From assembly GCA_026004775.1 (NCBI GenBank), contig BPJU01000005.1, positions 186,001 to 250,000 of the forward strand: 64,000 bases of DNA, given 5' to 3'. The DNA is from Pirellulaceae bacterium (GTDB lineage Bacteria > Planctomycetota > Planctomycetia > Pirellulales > Pirellulaceae). A model generated the notes under the pieces. That model made no database searches and was not told where the DNA came from. It saw nothing but the letters and a program-made list of their open reading frames with translations. Made by a program: the position numbers and the translations under genes. The number at the start of each line of letters is the position of its first letter. The stretch's first letter is position 1. Positions 55,873-64,000 of this stretch are shown here, in pieces.

Positions 55873-56871
55873 CTACAAGTTATGAGCCGCGGGATCGATC
55901 AGCCACCGCCAATGTTCTTCACGAAACACCCAGGCGTCCTTGGGGAGACTGTCCCATCGAAACAACGGCAAAAGCTCCTCGGCCCGCATCGGCTCGGGAT
56001 GTTCCAACCATCCACACGACCACGCCAGCAGCCCAATGAGTCGCTCCGCAGGCACACCGGATTGTCGCAAAGTGACCAATCGAGTATCCCCGTGCCGCTT
56101 GGCCAGACGCCTCCCGTCCGGTCCAACCACCAAAGGCACGTGCACCCAGTTGGGAGGTTCCCAGCCGAAGAAGCGATACAACAGCGTTTGCCGCACGGCG
56201 CTGGGCAGAAGGTCATCCCCCCGGACAACCTCCGTAATCCCCATCAAGTGGTCGTCGACCACGACGGCCAATTGATAGGCGGGCATCCAGTCGTGGCGGG
56301 CAACCACGAAGTCACCCAATTGCCGGGCAGGTTGGTAGATCACCTGTCCATGAATACGATCCCCAATCTGGAGCAGCTCGTCGGACACACGGAACCGCCA
56401 TGCGTACGGTTCCAGCGATGGGGAGGCATCACTGGTGGTACGGGAGCGGCAAGTGCCCGGGTAGACCAGGCCGTCGGTTGATTCATGGGGAGCACTGGCG
56501 GCTGCGGCAATTTCCGATCGCGTGCAATCGCACGGATAAACTTGTTCGGCTTTTCGAAGCCGGTCGAGTGCGTCCTGGTACCAGGCGATTCTTTGTTGCT
56601 GATAGTACGGTGCATGTTGCGCCGGACGGTCAGGCCCTTCATCCCAATCCAGTCCCAACCAGACGAGATCTTCGATGGCCAATCGATCGGCACCGGGTTT
56701 GACGCGGGGCGAATCCAGGTCTTCGATCCGCAGCACAAGGCGCCCACCTTGTGAGCGAGCCGACAACCAGGCGAGCAAATAGGTACGAGCGTTGCCGATG
56801 TGTTGAGCACCGGTGGGTGAGGGGGCCAGGCGGCCCACCACACAGACCGAATCCATCCGTTGGCCGGTCAT
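55873..56871 (-). CDS. gluQRS: Glutamyl-Q tRNA(Asp) synthetase
   Basis: Attaches glutamate to queuosine in tRNA(Asp). The protein is a glutamyl-tRNA synthetase catalytic core without an anticodon-binding domain: RLAPSPTGAQHIGNART at the start (HIGH-type motif as HIGN), LRIEDLDSPR, a zinc-type YPCDCTRSEI...YPGTC pair near residues 108-140, RGDDLLPSAVRQ near 215 and the KMSKS-like LAKRHGD near 255. About 332 residues. The ATG at 56871 is preferred over the GTG two codons earlier. It lies 21 bases downstream of the vWA gene on the same strand. Confidence 0.92.
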   Translation of the reverse strand: MTGQRMDSVCVVGRLAPSPTGAQHIGNARTYLLAWLSARSQGGRLVLRIEDLDSPRVKPGADRLAIEDLVWLGLDWDEGPDRPAQHAPYYQQQRIAWYQDALDRLRKAEQVYPCDCTRSEIAAAASAPHESTDGLVYPGTCRSRTTSDASPSLEPYAWRFRVSDELLQIGDRIHGQVIYQPARQLGDFVVARHDWMPAYQLAVVVDDHLMGITEVVRGDDLLPSAVRQTLLYRFFGWEPPNWVHVPLVVGPDGRRLAKRHGDTRLVTLRQSGVPAERLIGLLAWSCGWLEHPEPMRAEELLPLFRWDSLPKDAWVFREEHWRWLIDPAAHNL

Positions 56872-56892
56872 AACCACACCAGCAGCCCAGTA

Positions 56893-58911
56893 TCAGAGTT
56901 TTTGGAACTGGCGTACCGGTTTGGGAGGTTCCAACTGCCGGGGGCGGTCATCCCGCGGCGTCGCCGGACGATTATTATTGTTCGGCGCTGGGCGACTCGG
57001 GGGCGGCGGCGAAAGATCCGTAAACGACTCTTTCCACTTCCAACCCATCGGCATATCCAACTCTTTCTGCGCCAGGTATGCCCAGGGGGTTCCCGGATGT
57101 TCCTTCAGGACGCGTTCCAGGTAAAAGCGAGCACGCTTGGCGAGGTTTTCCAGTTGGCTGCCGACTTCGGACAGGTCGTCGCATGGTTCCAATTCCCAGG
57201 TATTGTTTTTCGGATCGCGAAATGGCATACCGCGTTTGGCTCGAGCCAGCACGGCATTGTAGGATTCGGTACGAGCGCGTGCGGCCAGTACACGGCCCAT
57301 AGCCAGATCGTAACCGGCCTGCCAACGAGGCGACGCCTCTTGGTCGCGATCGGCTTCTCCGGCCTTCAAAACTTCGTAAAGTTGTTGGAGTCGCGGTTCG
57401 AGCAGAGCAGCGACTTTTTGGGCTTCCGTGAGCTCGGCAACGAACTGTGCGTCATCCCGTTTGACGAAACGCAGCTTGGGCATCGGTGGCTCCTGGACCC
57501 AACTCATCTGTGCGGCGGTGACCAGAGCAGCGCGGGCTTTGTTAGCTTCCAGACGCCGCTGGTATTCTTCCACAGAGACGTAGTCCGGCCGGTAGAATCT
57601 CATTACCTCCGGATCGAAAAAGCGTTTCAGATGAGCCGCAAACACCTCGGTTTCCCCCCGACCCACACTGCGATCTACGCGCCGATTCGGGTGAACGGCG
57701 AAGTAAATCCCCCCCGTCTCATAGCACAATCGCGTCAGGCCATACGGTCCAAACCCCGAGTCGATCGGCTCTTCATCTTCCGGCGCGACTCCGAACGTCA
57801 ACTTCAACCGCTCAGGCATCAAGGACTCCGGCCCCTGGTCCACCACCCCCCAACGCACGGACTGATCATAGCGGGGATCCGGATCCACGAATTTCAGATA
57901 CGTCTCTTTGCGGCCGAACGGCGCCGGAGCTCCTACCACATGAACCACGATCCCGTAGCGGCGGCAGAAGCGGACCGTCGTTTCCAGTCCATCCAGGTCT
58001 TCTCCCGCTTCATCCGTGAAGACAATCAACAATACGTTGCGTTCCGGCTCGCCCGTACGCGGGTTCGGCTGCCGGAATTCGGCCGCCTCCCGCGCCGCCA
58101 GATAAACAGCCGAAAACACCCGTTCAATGCCGCTTTCGTCCATCGGTACGTTTTCCACGGCCTTCAGGATCTCTTCGACCTGGTCGGTCGGTTTTTTCAA
58201 TACGCGGGTGACCTGCTCACCGAACCAGTAGACCGAGGTCAATAATGGTTTGCTGTCATGTCGGCGAAACGCCGGGTTATCGGCCGCTTCGATAATCCCC
58301 AACTCCTCATAAACACGAGCCAGTCGGTCGCGAATCTCGCGATGCTGTTTCGCCAGGCTGGGTGACTGGTCCAGCAGCCATACGACAAGCGTTTTTCGTT
58401 CGTTGAGCGAGTTGAGGATCTCCTGAGTCAGCCGATCGATGGCCCCTTCTGCGGCATTCAGTCCCTCGGTCGCGGCTCCCTTGACTCGCAAATTCTGATC
58501 GAAATGACGTCCCAACGGTCTTTCCAAAACGTGTTCGATTTGAAGCTCACCCCGAGGCGATTCCAGATACTCCAAAGGGTTGGCCACCACCGAAATCTCC
58601 GACAGTTCCGGAGCTCGCGACAATAAAAGTCCCGCGCCATCCAGGCTGAGCGCGCCCGGCGTCTCTTGCGGGATATCGGCAGCGACAAACTGTTCAGGAA
58701 TCTCGAATTGGGGTGTCTCTTTCGGAAGTGCATCCAACAAAAGAGCCTTGGGCAGCGGCCGTTCCGGTAGCTGCAGCAATCCCATTACTACCAGCAGCAA
58801 CAGGTGGAAAGTCAAACTTACGGCAAAGGGGAACGCTTGCTCTCCCAACAGGCTTCGCTCGCCTGGCGGGTCGGCCACGAGCCTTCCTCCTGGCAGGATC
58901 ACGCTGTTCAC
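56893..58911 (-). CDS. Membrane-anchored von Willebrand factor A protein
   Basis: A 672-residue protein with one membrane segment near residues 27-46 (AVSLTFHLLLLVVMGLLQL). The vWA domain starts near residue 170: VVWLLDQSPSLAKQ contains the MIDAS DxSxS (DQSPS), and NVLLIVFTDEAGED near 290 continues the fold. The C-terminal half is helical with LYEVLKAGEADRD, ending in a Pro/Asn-rich tail. The fold binds protein ligands through a metal ion. Partners are unknown; the neighbour gluQRS appears unrelated. Divergent from the hydrolase gene at 59201. Confidence 0.85.
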   Translation of the reverse strand: MNSVILPGGRLVADPPGERSLLGEQAFPFAVSLTFHLLLLVVMGLLQLPERPLPKALLLDALPKETPQFEIPEQFVAADIPQETPGALSLDGAGLLLSRAPELSEISVVANPLEYLESPRGELQIEHVLERPLGRHFDQNLRVKGAATEGLNAAEGAIDRLTQEILNSLNERKTLVVWLLDQSPSLAKQHREIRDRLARVYEELGIIEAADNPAFRRHDSKPLLTSVYWFGEQVTRVLKKPTDQVEEILKAVENVPMDESGIERVFSAVYLAAREAAEFRQPNPRTGEPERNVLLIVFTDEAGEDLDGLETTVRFCRRYGIVVHVVGAPAPFGRKETYLKFVDPDPRYDQSVRWGVVDQGPESLMPERLKLTFGVAPEDEEPIDSGFGPYGLTRLCYETGGIYFAVHPNRRVDRSVGRGETEVFAAHLKRFFDPEVMRFYRPDYVSVEEYQRRLEANKARAALVTAAQMSWVQEPPMPKLRFVKRDDAQFVAELTEAQKVAALLEPRLQQLYEVLKAGEADRDQEASPRWQAGYDLAMGRVLAARARTESYNAVLARAKRGMPFRDPKNNTWELEPCDDLSEVGSQLENLAKRARFYLERVLKEHPGTPWAYLAQKELDMPMGWKWKESFTDLSPPPPSRPAPNNNNRPATPRDDRPRQLEPPKPVRQFQKL

Positions 58912-59200
58912 ACACTAAACCTCCACAAGTAGCGCTGGGAACGGAACCCACAACACTTATTGTCTACGAGATCGGCTATATCTGCAAGTTTTTGTCACGT
59001 GGGACACCACGGGCTCACTTTTGTCCACGAAAGGTGAGAGGCCTAGAGAACCGAAAACGCGCATTTTGGAAGCACGGCACAGATCCGACTCCGCAACAGA
59101 ACAAGTTGACCCCGCCGGTCCGCTGCTTTACCATGAGCGGTAGGGGTACACGATCTTGCATTTCGCAACGCATGTTAACACTTGATGAGGCCCGTTTCCC

Positions 59201-60205
59201 ATGATGCGGCGAATCTCGACCGGCCGGCGATTTTTTGCGTGTGCCGTTTTTTTCTCAGCCCTGTCTGCTTTGCTCGGCTTTGTGGCGTCCGGGGTGCCCG
59301 CGCGAGCACAAGCCGCTGGGCAGGAGAATAAACAGGAGCTGAAGATCCCTGAACGGCAGATCTTGACGCTCGTCACACGCGACGGTGTGAGCCTGTATGT
59401 CGAGTATTATCCAGGTGGTTTCTACGCGGCTCCGGACGGTGTGAAAAAACTCGATCCCAAAACCGTGGTGCCGTTGATACTAGTCCACGGCTGGAACGGG
59501 CGCGGGGCGGATTTCAGTGAATTCGCCAAGGGACTGCAGCAGTACGGCTACGCCGTGGCGGTGCCGGACTTGCGCGGCCACGGCCGCAGCACCGTGATGC
59601 GCACCGCCGCCGGCGTGATCAACCTCGATCCGGGACAAATGAACAACCGTGAGATAAACGCCTTGCTCACCGGTATGATCGAAGACATCGACACGGTGAA
59701 GGGGTATCTGCTGAGTGAGAATAACAAAGGTCAGTTGAATATCGAGTTACTGGGAGTGGTAGGAGCAGAGGTGGGAGCGTTGGTGGCGCTGAACTGGGCC
59801 GTATATGACTGGAACAAACAATCGCTGCCGGCTTTCAAACAGGGTAAAGATGTAAAAGCACTGGCGTTGCTTTCCCCGATCGAAAATTTTCGGGGAATGA
59901 ACAACCGGGCTGCATTGGCTCATCCGATTGTTTCGCGACAAATCCCGATGCTGATTGCCGTCGGTACGGGAAACCGCGAAATGCAGCAGGACGCCGAAAA
60001 ACTTTATCGTTTCCTGGAAAAACGCCACGCCGTCCCCGAAGAAACGTTGCGGTATGTACCGGTCGACGTCAGTCTCCAGGGAACCCAACTTCTCCAGCGC
60101 GGCACGCCGGTAGCCGCCGAAGTCCTGCGATTCTTCTATAAGCAACTTAACGAAAAGTCCCGGCAATGGCCGTGGATGGACCGCACTTTGCCGCTCGATC
60201 AATAG
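59201..60205 (+). CDS. Secreted alpha/beta-hydrolase-fold protein with altered nucleophile elbow
   Basis: 334 residues with a signal peptide ending near ARAQAAG. The hydrolase fold is clear: VPLILVHGWNGRGADF (oxyanion HG at 96-97), AVAVPDLRGHGRS near 120 and the strand-elbow LLGVVGAEVGALVALNWA. In active enzymes the elbow is G-x-S-x-G; here it is G-A-E-V-G, so the nucleophile position is Glu190. No clear catalytic His follows at the C-terminus. I therefore expect a non-catalytic or unusual member that binds a ligand or protein in the periplasm. GATGAGG precedes the ATG. Confidence 0.82.
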   Translation: MMRRISTGRRFFACAVFFSALSALLGFVASGVPARAQAAGQENKQELKIPERQILTLVTRDGVSLYVEYYPGGFYAAPDGVKKLDPKTVVPLILVHGWNGRGADFSEFAKGLQQYGYAVAVPDLRGHGRSTVMRTAAGVINLDPGQMNNREINALLTGMIEDIDTVKGYLLSENNKGQLNIELLGVVGAEVGALVALNWAVYDWNKQSLPAFKQGKDVKALALLSPIENFRGMNNRAALAHPIVSRQIPMLIAVGTGNREMQQDAEKLYRFLEKRHAVPEETLRYVPVDVSLQGTQLLQRGTPVAAEVLRFFYKQLNEKSRQWPWMDRTLPLDQ

Positions 60206-60561
60206 CAGTTTTTCCGGAAGGCTGGCACGCAGGCACGAACCAAGCTTCTTTGTATTTCGATTTCGGAATACGCGCGCCGTTCCCGTGCGCAAACGGCTAG
60301 CGTGTTCCGCCACTATATCTCTTTATGCGTTGGGAGCAGAAGTTGCCCGGGGCAACTTTCCGGAATCGCCGTCGTCTCTCGGCGGTCCCCGGCACGATGA
60401 TAAAGCTTGTGCTCTAGGAAAATAGTAGCAATCCGCCGGTGGCTGAAGTTAGACTCGGCGGAAAAGATACGCCCGTCCCGACCCGACCGCCCGCCGAGGT
60501 TTTCGGCCCGTTCGCGCCAGTTTCTGGAAACCTTGGCTAGTCACTGGATCGAAGGAGACGA
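60206..60561. other. Intergenic stretch
   Basis: About 355 bases after the hydrolase gene. It holds a GCCCCGGGCAAC-like partial palindrome (GTTGCCCGGGGCAAC at about 60343) but no gene or T-run terminator. Confidence 0.45.
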
Positions 60562-60696
60562 GTGAACGGAAACCCTGCCACTGGCAGGCCACAGCCTCGA
60601 CTGGAGTTGGGCGATAAAGTCTTCGCAGTCGGCATGGTCACCGCTTTTCAGCACGGACGCGCTTGGTTACCCGGTTTAGTTCTACGCTACAGGTAG
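60562..60696 (+). CDS. Possible 44-aa small protein
   Basis: A GTG at 60562 lies five bases after GGAG and opens 44 codons ending in TAG at 60694. The translation LELGDKVFAVGMVTAFQHGR reads like part of a compact beta-rich domain rather than noise. There is no homologue I can name. It precedes the LysM gene on the same strand by 138 bases. Confidence 0.38.
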   Translation: MNGNPATGRPQPRLELGDKVFAVGMVTAFQHGRAWLPGLVLRYR

Positions 60697-60834
60697 CGCG
60701 TCATGGCGGAAAAACTTCCGGTTTTCTACGTGAAGAGCTCGTCCCGTCGCCGCGCCACGTCTAGGATTCAACGGAGAGAGCGTGGCCCGCGTCGCCACAA
60801 GAGCAGGCGCATTTGCGGGACAAAGGACAGAACG

Positions 60835-61728
60835 ATGCACAGCTCGACACAGCCGGTTTGGACAGGCGTGATCGTGATCGCCGCAGGTCTGGCGGTCGCA
60901 TGGGGCGTGCGATCCTCCCTCGAATCGGCTCTTACGCCGGGAGCGTCCCCCATTGCCAAGCAAGCCACGGAACCCGAACCGGTAGCGGGCCCCCTGGTAC
61001 TTCGAGTCTCCCCACCTTCGACGAAGCCGCTGGATGCGGTACCGAGTCCGGTGCGAGCCGAGTTGGCTCTGCCCGCCGACACCCCACGCCAGCCACGCAC
61101 GCAATTGGCAACCCCGGATCCACAACCTGCTCCGCCGAAAATCGATAAAGAATACGGTGGCCTATCCCGCCAACTCCCGCCGCTGGCATGGAATAGCTCA
61201 AACCCACTGCCTGTGGCGGACCGAAATCTTGCCACCAAAGCGAACGGATTAGCCGAAGGCAAGACAGAAATAACCCCTGAAAGTCCTCCACAGGGCCCCG
61301 GAACAACACCGCCTGATCGAACCGGGCCTGTGGTGCGTCCAGCGAAGGCTTTGGCGTCCGAACCGCGTCCCCCGCGGATTCACACCGTGCGCGATCGCGA
61401 CACACTGGCTTCGATTGCCGAGCGTTACTATGGAAGTGCCGATTTTGCAGGACGCATATTTGCGGCCAATCGCCATTTGCTGGCCGATCCGCAGATACTC
61501 CCCGTCGGTGCAAGACTCGTTATCCCCGACTTGGACATGCCGGTCGGCGAACAACCTTTGGCACCGCTTTCACAGCGCGAAACGCGCCCAAGCAACACCG
61601 AACTTGTTCCACTTCACCGGCAAGTGGGTGCAACCGAAAACCTCGCTGCTCAACCGGCCAATTCGGATCATATCGAGCCTCCTCGGCGTCCGGTGACGCA
61701 ATTGACACCGTTGGAATCTAATCCGTGA
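60835..61728 (+). CDS. LysM-domain membrane-anchored protein
   Basis: Start at the ATG at 60835 (AAAGGA nine bases upstream), 297 residues. A membrane anchor follows (VWTGVIVIAAGLAVAWG, residues 8-24). A long Pro/Ala-rich linker spans about 30-210. The LysM domain is IHTVRDRDTLASIAERYYG through LPVGARLVIPDLD at about residues 215-268. LysM binds N-acetylglucosamine-containing polymers, so attachment to peptidoglycan or another glycan is likely. The tail is polar and low complexity. An upstream in-frame ATG at 60703 exists but gives an Arg-rich, implausible N-terminus. Confidence 0.8.
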   Translation: MHSSTQPVWTGVIVIAAGLAVAWGVRSSLESALTPGASPIAKQATEPEPVAGPLVLRVSPPSTKPLDAVPSPVRAELALPADTPRQPRTQLATPDPQPAPPKIDKEYGGLSRQLPPLAWNSSNPLPVADRNLATKANGLAEGKTEITPESPPQGPGTTPPDRTGPVVRPAKALASEPRPPRIHTVRDRDTLASIAERYYGSADFAGRIFAANRHLLADPQILPVGARLVIPDLDMPVGEQPLAPLSQRETRPSNTELVPLHRQVGATENLAAQPANSDHIEPPRRPVTQLTPLESNP

Positions 61729-62379
61729 GCAGCATGTTACACGGATGAAATAAGGCGGATATGACACTCGTCATACGCCGGCCTACCCGCTAACCGACTC
61801 TTTGAGCTGATAGCGAGATTGATGGAGGTTCCGTGAAAAAGCGTGTTCTTACTGCGGGAATGGTTGCCCACAAGTGACATACCAGACAGCGATCGGGGTT
61901 AAAGCCTTTCGACTGTCCGCGGGTAGGTCGTTCGTTACTCGGAGATTTGGAGCTTGTTGGCCGTCTTTGGCCACATACCCTAAGTCACCGTCCGCCTCTG
62001 GCGCCGCTGAATCGCCACAAGAAACCGAACACCGCGGAAAGTCCGCGTCGCAGGATCCCGCGTAGTTGGTCGGAAGCTTGCAGCGGGTGCTGATACACTG
62101 ACTTTTCGAGCCTGCGTTTGTCGTGGCGGACCACCCAGCCTGGGGCGCACACGAAGTGCCCCGGTTTGCCTTCCGCAGCCCCCATGGCCAAGCGCCGCAC
62201 CAACAACGCGCTTGTGCAGGATGGTCTCGAATTGTGCCGCGAATTGTGCAGCCAAAAAATCGGCCACCCCGTTCTTGATTCCCAGGGGTGGGGATAAAGT
62301 TAAGTAAGACAGGAGGGGTAGGCTGGGTTTCGGCAAGCGCCGTGGGCCGCGACGTGCGCGCCGAACGGAGGTGGCATCG
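61729..62379. other. Long intergenic region
   Basis: About 650 bases. Several minus-strand frames overlap in the 61850-62500 interval, and short stretches of them look protein-like (for example KPGHFVCAPGWVVRHDKRR), which may mean a decayed mobile gene, but no family is recognised. No promoter or terminator is called. Confidence 0.4.
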
Positions 62380-63930
62380 ATGGGACGTGCGGCTCGATAT
62401 GAGATCTTGCCCGACGGCCAACCTGTGCGGGTAGCGTGCATCTCGGAGTGTTCTCGCCAGCAAGCCCTGTTGGGCAAGGATCGGATACTGGGAAAGGATT
62501 TCTCCCACAGGCGCAAGATTCTTCTAGAGACGTGTAGCCGCTATCGTCCGGCTTTTGCGTTGGAGCTCTATTCGACGGCTGTGCTGCCCAACGCCTGGGT
62601 AAGCTATTTGCACTTGCATCCGGAGTGGGCGAAGAGCTGGTCGGCCGAGGAGCTACTGCTTCGCGTAAAGCATGCTTTTCCCAGGTCCGTTGCCAAGAGG
62701 TGCAGGGAGCACCGCATCCGCTGGAGGCGTAATGCACCGCCACCGGAAGTGCTTTGCCAGGACGTGGAGTTTATTGAGTATTGGCGCGGGCAATTGGCGT
62801 CGCTGCCCTTTTTCGAGCAGGTGGTCAAGCAACGCGTGGCGATCGTCTTCAACCAGGAGGACCAGGTAAGCGGCCACTTTTGGTCGGACCGGTACGGGTC
62901 GGTGCCGGTCAATGCCGAGTCGCATTCGATCCTGGTGGCATTGATTCAAGAAATCGAGCTGGTCTCGACCGGTGTGGTCCCGATATCGGAGGTGTGTCAC
63001 AGCGGTTCGCTGTGGGACCGATATGTGGGTTTGATGCGTGAGAAAGGCCTGGAAGACGACGACAGCTTGCTCCAGGTGGTAACGGACCTCAACGAATTGG
63101 TGATCACGGGCCTGCGTACTCCGGACGGTCGCAGGATCCAGGTGGCGGGTGTGAGGCGGGAATCCGGGATAGTAGTAGCGGGCGGGCTGCACGTGCCGGA
63201 TGGTGCACAGAATTCATCACAGCAAAACCCGTCACGGCAAAATCCGTCCAAGCGAAATCCATCAAGGCAAAATGCGTCCCGGCAAGGCCGGCAGGCAAAT
63301 GAGGCGGCGAGTGCCGGCGCTGTTGAGCCAATACAAATTGATGGCTATGTGGAAGAAATACGCGAAGTGCTGGCGTTGGGTCCGGTGGATTGCCGGAGGG
63401 AGGGCTGGCCGGCAACCGACGTCGACCAGTGGCACGGGATATCGGGAATCGGGCCGGTCGACCCGGTCGAATGGGTAGCGCTTTCGCGGTGGTTGGCTGC
63501 CACATGGCGGATTTGGCGGCTGATGAAGCCCAGCGCCGATGTGGAAGAGGAGCAGATACACCGCCCGGGTCGCCATTGGAAAATCACGGACGAATTGCTC
63601 CAGGTCAAGCCGCTGGATGAGAATCTGCGAGACCGAGTGCGCCGGAACTTGGCCCATTGGCTTCAGGTGTGGGGGCAAGCCTGTCAACTGCCCGGTTTGA
63701 GCACGGAGGAAGAGGTTCAACAATGGGTCGAGCGATTATTGGCGGTAAGGGAGAACTCGGACGAACTGGCGGGGGTGGTTGCGCCTCTCTTGGGGTATGG
63801 GCAGGCGGAGTTGGAAAGGCTGCGCGGGGTGCTCGGCCCGGGTGCGGTTGCGGGTAGCGGATGTGATACGGACGGGCGAGGCGTGGGTGCGCAATCCGCG
63901 GAGGACCGCCAAGGAGTTGTTGGGGTTTAA
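62380..63930 (+). CDS. Transposase-derived (RAYT-like) protein lacking the HUH motif
   Basis: Start at the ATG at 62380 (GGAGG eight bases upstream), 516 residues. The first 190 residues align in style with RAYT/TnpA_REP1 proteins: MGRAARYEILPDGQPVRVAC and FNQEDQVSGHFWSDRYGS near 157-173. Where active relatives have SNHxHxV, this protein reads PNAWVSY (residues 70-76), so both HUH histidines are gone, and the helix that would carry the tyrosine reads LVALIQEIEL. Residues 275-300 are a Q/N/S-rich repeat (SRQNPSKRNPSRQN), then a 215-residue unrecognised C-terminal domain. It looks like a domesticated, non-catalytic derivative. The last 25 or so residues may be a frameshift artefact. Confidence 0.72.
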   Translation: MGRAARYEILPDGQPVRVACISECSRQQALLGKDRILGKDFSHRRKILLETCSRYRPAFALELYSTAVLPNAWVSYLHLHPEWAKSWSAEELLLRVKHAFPRSVAKRCREHRIRWRRNAPPPEVLCQDVEFIEYWRGQLASLPFFEQVVKQRVAIVFNQEDQVSGHFWSDRYGSVPVNAESHSILVALIQEIELVSTGVVPISEVCHSGSLWDRYVGLMREKGLEDDDSLLQVVTDLNELVITGLRTPDGRRIQVAGVRRESGIVVAGGLHVPDGAQNSSQQNPSRQNPSKRNPSRQNASRQGRQANEAASAGAVEPIQIDGYVEEIREVLALGPVDCRREGWPATDVDQWHGISGIGPVDPVEWVALSRWLAATWRIWRLMKPSADVEEEQIHRPGRHWKITDELLQVKPLDENLRDRVRRNLAHWLQVWGQACQLPGLSTEEEVQQWVERLLAVRENSDELAGVVAPLLGYGQAELERLRGVLGPGAVAGSGCDTDGRGVGAQSAEDRQGVVGV

Positions 63931-64000
63931 CGATTGGGTGAGGCGGCGGCGGGCAGTGTTGCGTAGGCAGCGCGAGGAGCGGGCAGGCTCGGACGAGAAT
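63842..64000 (+). CDS. Partial open frame at the window end, perhaps the true C-terminus of the preceding gene
   Basis: In a frame different from the RAYT-like gene, 53 codons from 63842 to the edge are open and protein-like: VRLRVADVIRTGEAWVRNPR then RTAKELLGFNDWVRRRRAVL. In the annotated frame the same DNA gives low-quality GSGCDTDGRGVGAQS. Either the upstream gene is frameshifted near 63840 and continues here, or a new overlapping gene begins. It cannot be decided without sequence beyond the window. Confidence 0.45.
   Translation, partial: MRLRVADVIRTGEAWVRNPRRTAKELLGFNDWVRRRRAVLRRQREERAGSDEN

Noticed and set aside
61850-62516. Overlapping minus-strand frames that look faintly like mobile-element protein
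   Set aside because: Protein-like stretches are short, fall in different frames, and run antisense into the start of the RAYT-like gene; no family could be named.

Overview
The window is a GC-rich bacterial chromosome segment that reads as a member of the Planctomycetes, most likely Pirellulales. The evidence is the gene content rather than a marker gene: an SHD1-domain secreted protein, a DUF1570 zinc-metalloprotease-like protein, a Tat-exported Gfo/Idh/MocA oxidoreductase, many small secreted proteins, a degenerate REP-type transposase homologue, and housekeeping genes dispersed among hypothetical ones. No rRNA, tRNA, CRISPR array or intact insertion sequence was found.

Layout. 1-3783: guaA (cut by the window edge, minus strand), surE and the translation factor gene ettA. 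3784-5122: gene-poor, with the 5' remnant of a REP-associated transposase-like gene followed by two 49-nt palindromic repeats. 5123-9388: a lysine-rich 56-aa protein, efpL with an acidic partner, proC and an outer-membrane efflux gene. 9573-14838: a small secreted protein, selB-selA for selenocysteine, and an exported protein with a suspect 3' end. 14972-21861: a 3.29-kb segment carrying its own promoter, guaB and an SHD1 gene, present twice in direct orientation. 22195-27019: minus-strand nnrE, a zinc-ribbon protein, a c-di-AMP synthase (DacZ-like) and two envelope proteins. 27379-30249: a membrane-anchored protein and dnaA. 30307-35802: a minus-strand run of exported proteins and an ABC permease. 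36196-39336: a lipoprotein, then rny-ymdB on the minus strand. 40232-47685: an Rpn-family nuclease, tilS, a GT39-type membrane enzyme and an AsmA-like giant. 48016-55761: dapF, a DUF374 acyltransferase, xseA-xseB-ispA, a riboswitch-controlled gene of unknown function, and dxs. 55873-64000: gluQRS, a vWA protein, an alpha/beta-hydrolase-like protein, a LysM protein and a transposase-derived protein.

The strongest discovery is at 52706-52996. A sigma70-type promoter is followed by two consecutive RNA motifs that match the SAM-II aptamer core, each with its own covarying stem and pseudoknot. The first is coupled to an intrinsic terminator with a perfect 9-nt antiterminator pairing. The second is followed by a hairpin that can sequester the ribosome binding site. 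The only gene between this leader and dxs encodes a 137-aa protein of unknown function, so this looks like a two-stage SAM-responsive switch on an uncharacterised gene, placed inside the classic xseAB-ispA-dxs neighbourhood.

The second notable item is the guaB duplication. Both GuaB proteins appear identical although the DNA differs at about ten synonymous sites, whereas the linked SHD1 gene is frameshifted in copy 1 and has amino-acid changes confined to its first half.
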